Shown here one piece after another: positions 26,826 through 34,060 of a stretch of DNA of 64,000 bases. The DNA is from Acidobacteriota bacterium (GTDB taxonomy: Bacteria > Acidobacteriota > Thermoanaerobaculia > Multivoradales > Multivoraceae), in contig JAPPFP010000006.1 in NCBI GenBank assembly GCA_028877275.1, positions 496,001 through 560,000 on the forward strand, given 5' to 3'. The notes beneath the pieces were generated by a model. It saw only the letters and a list, made by a program, of their open reading frames with translations. It was not told the DNA's origin and searched no databases. Made by a program: the position numbers and the translations under genes. Each line of letters begins with the position of its first letter. Position 1 is the stretch's first letter.

Positions 26826-28241
26826 ATGTGGCGGAGCCCGAAGAGAACGGTTCTCGTCGGCCTGACGATTCTGCTCGTCGGGACGGCGGGCGCTGCTGCG
26901 GGCACGGACCGGCCGAACGTGATCTTCATCCTGGCGGACGACCTCGGCTATGGAGACCTCGGGTCCTACGGCCAGCGGGTGATCCGGACGCCCAGCCTGG
27001 ACCGCATGGCCGCCGAAGGGATCCGTTTCACGCACTTCTACGCGGGAGCGACAGTGTGCGCTCCGTCCCGCAGCGTCCTGATGACCGGGCAGCACACGGG
27101 ACGCACCCATGTCCGCGGCAACGCCAGGGGAACCGCCCAGTCGCTGCGCGAAGAGGACGTCACCGTCGCAGAGGTCCTGAAGTCTGCCGGCTACGCCACC
27201 GGCCTGTTCGGCAAGTGGGGCCTCGGCGAAGTCGGCATGGAAGGGCATCCCCTCAGCCAGGGGTTCGACGCGTTCTACGGCTATCTCAACCAGGTGCACG
27301 CCCACAACTACTATCCCGAGTTCCTGTGGCGGGGTCTGGAGAAGGTCTCGCTCCGGAACACGGTCGAGAGGACACCGCGCCCCTATGGCGGTTTCGAAGG
27401 CGGCTGGGCCACGGAGCGGTACGAGTACTCCCACGACCTGATCATGCAAGAGGCGCTGGCATGGGTGGAGGAACAGAAGGACGCGCCCTTCTTCCTCTAC
27501 CTCGCCCTGACGATTCCGCACGCCAACAACGAAGCCACGCGGGCCGTCGGCGACGGGGCGGAGGTACCGGAGTACGGCGTCTACGACGCGGAGGACTGGC
27601 CGAACCCCGACAAGGGCCAGGCGGCCATGATCACCCGCATGGACCGGGATGTGGGCACGCTGCTCAGGCGGCTCGGGGAGCTGGGGATCGCCGAGAAGAC
27701 GCTCGTCATGTTCTCGTCGGACAACGGACCGCACAACGAGTCGAACCATGACCTGCTCCGGTTCAACCCTTCCGGCAACCTGCGGGGCATCAAGCGGGAC
27801 CTCTACGACGGCGGCATCCGCGTTCCGTTTCTCGCCTGGTGGCCGGGGACGATCCAGCCGGGCCAGGTTTCTGATCACATCGGCTACTTCGGCGATCTGA
27901 TGGCGACGGTCGCTGAACTCGTGGACGTCGAGGCGCCTCTAAACATCGACTCGATCAGCTTCGCGCCGACGTTGCGGGGACGCGCCGGCGACCAGAGAAC
28001 GCACGACTACCTGTACTGGGAGTTCTACGAAGCCGGATCATCGCAGGCGGTGCGACTGCGGCAGTGGAAGGGTGTCCGCAGGCCGATGCTGACAGGCCGC
28101 CTCGAGCTCTACGATGTCCTGCGGGACGAGGGCGAACGGTACGACGTGGCCCGGAACCACCCGGAGGTGGTCGAGGAGATCGCGGAGATCATGGAGGAGG
28201 CCCACGTGCCTCATCCGAACTGGTCACCGCCGGGCAGATAG
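26826..28241 (+). CDS. sulfatase, arylsulfatase-like, exported
   Basis: 471 residues with an N-terminal signal peptide (VLVGLTILLVGTAGAAAG). NVIFILADDLGYGDLG provides the first metal ligands. The formylglycine precursor Cys is in CAPSR (about residue 79), the canonical C-x-P-S-R. GKWGLGEVG and FSSDNGPHNES complete the metal and sulfate pocket. It cleaves sulfate esters outside the cytoplasm. The window's other sulfatase has the divergent CSPMR motif, so the two enzymes probably differ in substrate. No formylglycine-generating enzyme is encoded in the window. Confidence 0.93.
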   Translation: MWRSPKRTVLVGLTILLVGTAGAAAGTDRPNVIFILADDLGYGDLGSYGQRVIRTPSLDRMAAEGIRFTHFYAGATVCAPSRSVLMTGQHTGRTHVRGNARGTAQSLREEDVTVAEVLKSAGYATGLFGKWGLGEVGMEGHPLSQGFDAFYGYLNQVHAHNYYPEFLWRGLEKVSLRNTVERTPRPYGGFEGGWATERYEYSHDLIMQEALAWVEEQKDAPFFLYLALTIPHANNEATRAVGDGAEVPEYGVYDAEDWPNPDKGQAAMITRMDRDVGTLLRRLGELGIAEKTLVMFSSDNGPHNESNHDLLRFNPSGNLRGIKRDLYDGGIRVPFLAWWPGTIQPGQVSDHIGYFGDLMATVAELVDVEAPLNIDSISFAPTLRGRAGDQRTHDYLYWEFYEAGSSQAVRLRQWKGVRRPMLTGRLELYDVLRDEGERYDVARNHPEVVEEIAEIMEEAHVPHPNWSPPGR

Positions 28242-28253
28242 CGGGCTGCTAGG

Positions 28254-29411
28254 GTGCCCCGCGTGAAATCCACGCTGTACACACCAATCGTCACCGCCTG
28301 CCTCGCGCTGGTGGCGACCGCCGCGCTGAGCGCTCAGGAGAGGAAGCCCGTGGACGTCTCGACACTCGGACCGCAAGTGGGGGAGCGGGTCCCCGACTTC
28401 GCCCTTCCCGACCAGCACGGACGGATCCGGACGCTCGACTCGATCGTGGGCGAGAAGGGGGCAATGATTCTCTTCCACCGCTCGGCCGACTGGTGACCGT
28501 ACTGCAAGGCGCAGCTCGTGGAGCTGCAGGAACGGTTCGAGGAGTTGCAGGCGGAAGGGCTTGGCGTCGCCGCCATCAGCTACGACTCGGAGGAGGTGCT
28601 GGCGGCCTTCGCGGAGCGCCACGGCATCACGGACGTGGCGCTGCTGTCCGATGACGATTCGGCGGCGATTCGGTCGTTCGGCATCTACAACCACGTCGCC
28701 GAGGAGGGCCTCGGACCGAATGCCGAAGACCCGGTGGTGAAGGCCGACGTGCTGCGGTACGTAGCGGTCTTCGGGGCGCTGCCGATCGCCGTGGGCACGC
28801 CGTTTCCCGGGACGTTCGTCGTCGATCGCCAGGGACGGGTGACCGCGCGCTTCTTCGAGGAGTTCTACCGCGAGCGGAACACCGCCGCGAACATCATGCT
28901 GAAGCTCGGCACGCCGATCTCCGGTATCGCCGGCTCCAGCGGCGAGACGGCCCATCTCGAGATCAGCGCCACGCAGAGCGACCCCGCCATCACGGTCGGC
29001 AGCCGCTTCCACCTGGCGCTCGACATCACGCCCAAGCCCGGCATGCACGTCTACGCGCCGGGGGCCGACGATGGCGGGTACCGGGTCATCGGCTTGACCC
29101 TTGACCTGCCGAGTTTTCTACGCCTCCTGCCGGCGAATTACCCGAAGTCGGAGATCTACACCTTCGAGCCGCTCGACGAGCGGGTACCTGTCTACCAGGA
29201 GCCGTTCCGGCTGGTGCAGGAAGTCGTGGTCGAGGGCGACCGCGAGTCCTCGGCGAAACTCGCCGAGATCGACGCGTTGACCCTCACCGGCCGACTCGAC
29301 TACCAGGCATGCGACGACAGGATCTGCTACGACCCGGCATCGGTACCGCTGACCTGGACGTTGACCGTCTCGCCGCTCGACCGGCAGCGGGCGGTCGCGG
29401 CGGGTCAGTAG
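28254..29411 (+). CDS. candidate selenoprotein: redoxin domain with U-x-x-C plus DsbD-alpha-like domain
   Basis: 385 codons if the TGA at 28494-28496 is read as selenocysteine (residue 81). A signal peptide (LALVATAALSAQ) is followed by a redoxin domain, DFALPDQHGRIRTLDS, and then RSADW-U-PYCKAQL, where homologues have Cys at the U position. Translation continues in frame for 304 residues. The rest of the redoxin domain ends near residue 215, and a second domain resembles DsbD-alpha, with its Cys pair in YQACDDRICYDP near residue 355. A 7-bp hairpin with a G-first loop sits 14 bases after the TGA (see next entry). GTG 28254 or GTG 28263 can be the start. A nonsense mutation or sequencing error in a TGC codon is the main alternative. 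The product should be a periplasmic thiol-disulfide enzyme. Confidence 0.75.
28511..28527 (+). promoter_or_regulatory. SECIS-like hairpin for selenocysteine insertion
   Basis: GCAGCTC-GTG-GAGCTGC forms a perfect 7-bp stem with a 3-base loop whose first base is G. The loop begins 21 bases after the in-frame UGA. Bacterial SECIS elements lie inside the coding region just after the UGA, with a short G-containing apical loop roughly 16-37 bases away, so spacing and shape fit. Whether the cell has SelB, SelA and tRNA-Sec cannot be seen here. Confidence 0.6.
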
Positions 29412-29531
29412 GGGGCCAGTGCCGCTATGTTGTTAGAGTAGTTGGCCTTAGAGGCGGGCGAGTTGACTGGGAGGTCGATCCTGGTGCCCTGACCGCCGGT
29501 GCACGTCATCCCGAAGAGGAACACTGGCCCC

Positions 29532-30599
29532 ATGATCTCCAAGCCGGATCGACCTCCGCTGAGTCCAAACGATGAACTGCCGCCTTTCCCCGAGGGCTGG
29601 TACTTCGTAGCCAGGCGCGACGCGATTCAGCGGGAGAAGCTGATCGAGAAGACCTGGATGGGGGAGGAGATCGTCGCCTGGTGCGACGACGATGGCGGGA
29701 TCTGCGTGGCTGACGCGTTCTGCCCGCATCTGGGCTCCCACATGGGACCGACGGTGGGCGGCGTCGTTCGCGACGGGTGCCTCGTCTGTCCGTTCCATGG
29801 GTTTACGTTCGATTCAACCGGCCGGTGCGTCGCCACGCCGAATGCCCCGGCGCCGAGCGCCGCGAAGCTGAAGGTCTACCAGACCAGGGAGGTCCTGGGG
29901 ATGGTCTTCGCCTGGTGGGGATACGGGGGCAGACCGGCGCACTGGTATCTGCCCGAAGACCCCTCAGCCGGACCGAAGTGGAGCGAACTGCGGTCCTGCG
30001 TCCTGCGCTTCCGGGGTCATCCTCAGGAAACGACGGAGAACTCGGTGGACGTCGAACATCTGGGCTACACGCATGGCTACAGCGATGTACGCCCCGTCGG
30101 TTCGACGCTGGTTCAGGGCGCCTACCTGAAGAGTTGCTTCGACTTCAGGCACACGCAGAGGATCGCGGGCCTTGCGAATCTCGTGTTCGATGTCTCGGCC
30201 GTCACGCACGTCCATGGGCTGGGCTACTCATTCGTGGAGTTCGTGGAGAAGTCCATCGGCATGGAGTCGAGATTGTGGGTACTCGCAACGCCTGTCGACG
30301 GCACGCTCGTGGATGTGGTGTTGGTCAGTCAGGTACGAGAGATCCGCAAGCCGGGCCGGTTCTTCGCGGGCTTCGGATTCCTGCCGGTGAGCCTCCGCCA
30401 CAGACTGATGAACCGCATCGCCCTGAGCCAGGAGAAGCGGTTCGTCCTGCAGGACGTTGTGATCTGGGAGAGGAAGCGGTACCAGGCTCCGCCGCGGCTA
30501 AGCCGGGCCGACGGTCCTGTCGGCAAGTACCGCCAGTACAGTCGGCAATTCTATCCGGAACTCGAGTCCGAACGCAGGCGTACGCTGCAAGCGATCTGA
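29532..30599 (+). CDS. Rieske-type non-heme iron oxygenase, KshA/DAF-36-like
   Basis: 355 residues from the ATG at 29532; a GTG at 29499 is possible. The Rieske [2Fe-2S] site is C-x-H (FCPHLGSHMG, about residue 64) and C-x2-H (CLVCPFHG, about residue 85). The mononuclear iron site is N-x2-D-x2-H-x4-H in ENSVDVEHLGYTH (about residue 172). That spacing is typical of 3-ketosteroid-9-alpha-hydroxylase (KshA), cholesterol 7-desaturase (DAF-36/Neverland) and related oxygenases such as SdmA. A sterol or other polycyclic lipid substrate is therefore plausible but unproven. No ferredoxin reductase partner is encoded nearby. The gene lies 42 bases before a GPP34-P450 gene. Confidence 0.88.
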   Translation: MISKPDRPPLSPNDELPPFPEGWYFVARRDAIQREKLIEKTWMGEEIVAWCDDDGGICVADAFCPHLGSHMGPTVGGVVRDGCLVCPFHGFTFDSTGRCVATPNAPAPSAAKLKVYQTREVLGMVFAWWGYGGRPAHWYLPEDPSAGPKWSELRSCVLRFRGHPQETTENSVDVEHLGYTHGYSDVRPVGSTLVQGAYLKSCFDFRHTQRIAGLANLVFDVSAVTHVHGLGYSFVEFVEKSIGMESRLWVLATPVDGTLVDVVLVSQVREIRKPGRFFAGFGFLPVSLRHRLMNRIALSQEKRFVLQDVVIWERKRYQAPPRLSRADGPVGKYRQYSRQFYPELESERRRTLQAI

Positions 30600-30641
30600 A
30601 GGGCGGGGCACGCCGTAGGATCGACGGAACCGGGACAGATC

Positions 30642-32648
30642 ATGAGATTTGCCGAACAGTTGCTGCTGCTTCTGCACAGCCAGGACACAGGGTACTTCGT
30701 GCCTATTCCGGAGTGGAGGATGTCGTGCGCCCTGGCCGGCGCGGTGCTCATGGACCTCGCAATGGAGAACCGGATCGACTCCGACCTGGAAACGCTGACC
30801 GTCGTCGATACGACGCCCACCGGTGACGGCCTGCTGGATCCCTCGCTTGAGGATCTTGCCAGTGAGGAGCAGGTCCATCCACCGCAGTACTGGGTGGAGC
30901 GGCTTGCCCGGCGGGGCGATCAGATCAGCGACGGCGCGATCGAGAGGCTGGTCCGGAAAGGCATTTTCGAATCCGACGACGGCGGTTTCTGGACCCTGTC
31001 GAAGAAAGTGACCCGCACGGGGCGCTATCCGCTGGTCGACGGCTGGGCGGGCGAGGAGATCAAGGGTCGCATCTTCCGCACCCTGCTGGACAAGGAGTTT
31101 CCGGATCCCAGGGACATCGTGATCATCGGCCTGGTGCACTACTGCGACGGCTTCAAGGCCATGATGGAGCCGGAGGAGTACGAGGCCGCCGAAGAGCTCA
31201 TCGAGCTCTACAGCAACATGGATCTGATCGGCAGGGCGATCGGCCCTGCCGTACGCAGCTCCTACCGCCCGCCGGCCAGCATGCGCGGGTCACGCCGGCG
31301 GCGGGCGATGCCGACGGTGGGGCTTCGCGGCGCTCTCGCCTCGAAGTCGTTCCGGGCAGGGAATCTGCCCAGGTTCTTCGCGGAGACTGCCCAGGAGTTG
31401 GGCCCGGTCTTCGAGATGAGGTTCCCAGGCAGGCGACTGGTTGTGCTTGCCGGTGTCGAGGTCAACCGGTGGATGGCCAAGAAAGGCCGTCTCCATCTCC
31501 GGACGCGCGACTATCTCGAGGACTTCCAGCAGGAGTGGGGAACGGCGCGCTCGATCGCCAGCATGGACGGAGCGGACCACTTCCGCATGCGCAGGGTGGT
31601 TCGGGCGGGTAACTCCCGAAAGGTCGTCGAGGACAGGCTCGACGAGCTGCTGGCGCTTTGCCGGGGCTCGTTCAGGAGTTGGGGAGTGCGCAAGGTGCTC
31701 CCCGGTGAGATGACCTGCCAGCGCCTGGCTGGCGCACAGATCGCGCGGCTCAGCGTGAGCTTCGATCCCCCGCTCGACCTTCTCGACGATCTGCTGCACT
31801 TCGAGTATCGGGCGCTCCTGGTCCATGGACAGGGCCTGCTGCCCAAGTTCACTCTACGCACACCGTACATGAGGCGCTGCAAGCGGCGGGTGCTGGAACT
31901 CTACGCCATGATCCACGCGACTCACACCGAGGCGCAGAGGGCCGGAAAGCGGCGAGACCTCGTTGACGACCTGATGGAACTGCACCACGCCGACCCGCAG
32001 TTCCTGCCGGAAACCGACCTGGGGTTCGCGTTCATCGCTCCGATCATCGCCGGTCACTACACGGGAAGCGCGGTTGCTTTCTCCATCTACGAACTGCTGC
32101 GCCACCCGGACTACCGGGAGCAGATCGTCGCCGAAGCCGACGCGATGTTTGCGGACGGAGACCCGACCGCGGCGGACGTGACTCCAGAAGCGACCGATGC
32201 GGCGCGCCGCTTTGTCATGGAAGTACTGCGGCTCCACGAGGTCGTTCCGGCGCACGTGCGCACGGCGATGAACGCATTCGAGATCGAAGGCATCGAAGTA
32301 CCCGCTTACAGCAGGATACTGGTCTCCTTCTCGGCGCCGCACCACATGGAGGAGTACTTCCCGGAGCCGGAGAAGTTCGATATCGACCGATACCTGGAGC
32401 CTCGCAACGAGCATCGCCTTGCCGGGGTCTACGCACCGTTCGGCGTGGGGACGCATACTTGTGGTGGGGCGAGCTGGACCCGGTTGCAGATGGTGATGAA
32501 CGTTCTGATGCTCGCCCACTATCTGGACCTGGAGATGGTGCCCCGGGACTACCGGTTGAGGCGGAACCCGTTACCAAAGAACAGCGTCAACCGGAAGTTC
32601 AGGTTTCGGGTCACCGGACATCGGCATCCGCTCGAACGAGGCCAGTAG
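30642..32648 (+). CDS. GPP34 (GOLPH3-like) domain fused to CYP51-like cytochrome P450 (copy A)
   Basis: 668 residues. Residues about 1-195 match the GPP34 pattern: EQLLLLLHSQDTGYF, CALAGAVLMDLAM, then D-LLDPSLEDLA and the YW-ERLA helix. GPP34/GOLPH3 binds phosphatidylinositol-4-phosphate in eukaryotes. From about residue 235 a cytochrome P450 follows: I-helix IAGHYTGS (about 470) resembling the AGHHTS of CYP51, E-x-x-R in EVLRLHEV (about 527), and the heme ligand Cys in FGVGTHTCGG (about 606). It lacks a transmembrane anchor, so the GPP34 domain probably docks the P450 to the membrane or to a lipid. I know of no characterised protein with this architecture. A second copy lies at 34061-36085. 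Confidence 0.9.
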   Translation: MRFAEQLLLLLHSQDTGYFVPIPEWRMSCALAGAVLMDLAMENRIDSDLETLTVVDTTPTGDGLLDPSLEDLASEEQVHPPQYWVERLARRGDQISDGAIERLVRKGIFESDDGGFWTLSKKVTRTGRYPLVDGWAGEEIKGRIFRTLLDKEFPDPRDIVIIGLVHYCDGFKAMMEPEEYEAAEELIELYSNMDLIGRAIGPAVRSSYRPPASMRGSRRRRAMPTVGLRGALASKSFRAGNLPRFFAETAQELGPVFEMRFPGRRLVVLAGVEVNRWMAKKGRLHLRTRDYLEDFQQEWGTARSIASMDGADHFRMRRVVRAGNSRKVVEDRLDELLALCRGSFRSWGVRKVLPGEMTCQRLAGAQIARLSVSFDPPLDLLDDLLHFEYRALLVHGQGLLPKFTLRTPYMRRCKRRVLELYAMIHATHTEAQRAGKRRDLVDDLMELHHADPQFLPETDLGFAFIAPIIAGHYTGSAVAFSIYELLRHPDYREQIVAEADAMFADGDPTAADVTPEATDAARRFVMEVLRLHEVVPAHVRTAMNAFEIEGIEVPAYSRILVSFSAPHHMEEYFPEPEKFDIDRYLEPRNEHRLAGVYAPFGVGTHTCGGASWTRLQMVMNVLMLAHYLDLEMVPRDYRLRRNPLPKNSVNRKFRFRVTGHRHPLERGQ

Positions 32649-32673
32649 GCCGCGCAGGAGCCCGCGACGAGTG

Positions 32674-34053
32674 ATGAAGGCAGGGACACGTCCACGCAGA
32701 GTCGCGATCATCGGTGGAGGCGTTTCGGGCCTCGGCGCCGCCTGGGCGTTTCATCACAGCTCGGACCGTTTCGATTTCCGGCTGTTCGAAGCCCAGGCCC
32801 AGCTCGGCGGCAATGCGGTCACCGCCGACATGCCGCAGGATGACGGTAGCTCGATCCCCTTCGACATCTCCGTCACGGCCTGCATTCCCTCGGTGTACCA
32901 CCACATTCTGCTGTTGCTGAAGGACTTCGGCATCGAACTGCTCGACACGAGATTCAGCTACAGCGTGAAGTACCGGGGCCAGGTCTACGCTCACGACTTC
33001 GATTCCGACATCCGGGAGGAACTCCAGCCCGAGATCGAGAAGTTCCAACGGCTCCTGAAGCGTCTTCACTGGTTCGGTCGGTTGACCCACGCCCGGTCGA
33101 GGTTTCTGAACGCCCTGAACCCGTACAACTACATCAGCATGGGGACGGTGCTCAACTGGGGCGGCTTTTCCGGCGATTTCCGGTACAAGGTCCTGAAGCC
33201 GATGTTCGTCAACTTTCTGATGGCGACGAACGTGTTCGACATGCCGGCGTCGCTCTTCTCGAGGTACCTCAAGTTCTTCGACATCGAGCGCGCCACGCCC
33301 ATGCAGACGTGGGACCAGGGGACACGCCGAATCTACGAGAGCCTGTCGGCCGACTTCCGGGACAAGATCTACTTCAATCGCCCGGTCCGCAAGGTGTACC
33401 GCCGCCCGTCAGGTGTCGTGGTGAGGGACGAAGAGGGAGTGGAGGAGACGTTCGACGAGGTTGTCTTCGCGTGCAATGCGAACCAGACCCTGATGATGCT
33501 CGACAGACCGAGTTTCCTTGAGCGCTACATCCTCTCGTCGATCCGTTACGAGAGCGAACTCCACAACCACTCGATCGTTCATTCGGACGCCTCGGTGCTG
33601 CCGGAGAGCGAGGTGAAGCCGCTGGAAACTCGTAGCAACCACATCGAACAGTACGGCTCAAGACCGGACAACTACGAAATCACGTACATCATGCACAACC
33701 AGCAGCCGTGGGCACAAGGTTCCGACAAGCCCTGTCTGGTGACCTACAACCCGATCAGCCGCATCGATGAGCGGAAGATCGTCAAGCGGTGGTGGTTCCA
33801 GCACGTTGTCCATGACGTGCGCCATGTCGCCCTGCTCGTGCCGCTGTTTCGCTTCATCCAGGGCAGAAAGGGGGCATGGCACTGCGGTGCCCACACCCTG
33901 ATCAACAGCCAGGAGACGTGCTTCGTCACTGGCCTCGCCGCGGCGAGACAGATCGGTGCGGACTACCCCTTCGACGACCCCGAGGCACGGCGGTCGTTCA
34001 ACCACTACGGCGGCGTCATGTACGGCTGGAGGCTGAGGAAGGCGAAGGGTTGA
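32674..34053 (+). CDS. FAD-dependent oxidoreductase (amine-oxidase/desaturase family)
   Basis: 459 residues from the ATG at 32674; a GTG two... three bases upstream is in frame and equally possible. The N-terminal Rossmann motif GGGVSGLGAAW (residues 13-23) and an acidic residue ending the second strand (LFEAQAQLGG) define a dinucleotide-binding FAD enzyme. The C-terminal ETCFVTGLAA fits the second FAD motif. The best resemblance is to NAD(P)/FAD proteins found beside cyclopropane- and furan-fatty-acid genes and to carotenoid-type desaturases. It sits between two GPP34-P450 genes, suggesting it desaturates, isomerises or oxidises the same lipid substrate. The stop is only 7 bases from the convergent P450 gene. 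Confidence 0.83.
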   Translation: MKAGTRPRRVAIIGGGVSGLGAAWAFHHSSDRFDFRLFEAQAQLGGNAVTADMPQDDGSSIPFDISVTACIPSVYHHILLLLKDFGIELLDTRFSYSVKYRGQVYAHDFDSDIREELQPEIEKFQRLLKRLHWFGRLTHARSRFLNALNPYNYISMGTVLNWGGFSGDFRYKVLKPMFVNFLMATNVFDMPASLFSRYLKFFDIERATPMQTWDQGTRRIYESLSADFRDKIYFNRPVRKVYRRPSGVVVRDEEGVEETFDEVVFACNANQTLMMLDRPSFLERYILSSIRYESELHNHSIVHSDASVLPESEVKPLETRSNHIEQYGSRPDNYEITYIMHNQQPWAQGSDKPCLVTYNPISRIDERKIVKRWWFQHVVHDVRHVALLVPLFRFIQGRKGAWHCGAHTLINSQETCFVTGLAAARQIGADYPFDDPEARRSFNHYGGVMYGWRLRKAKG

Positions 34054-34060
34054 CGAGGCG

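Noticed and set aside
28254..28496. Short 80-codon gene or pseudogene of a redoxin
   Set aside because: The frame continues without change after a single TGA located at the catalytic Cys codon, and a SECIS-like hairpin follows. Selenocysteine explains this better than two genes or decay, though a sequencing error is still possible.
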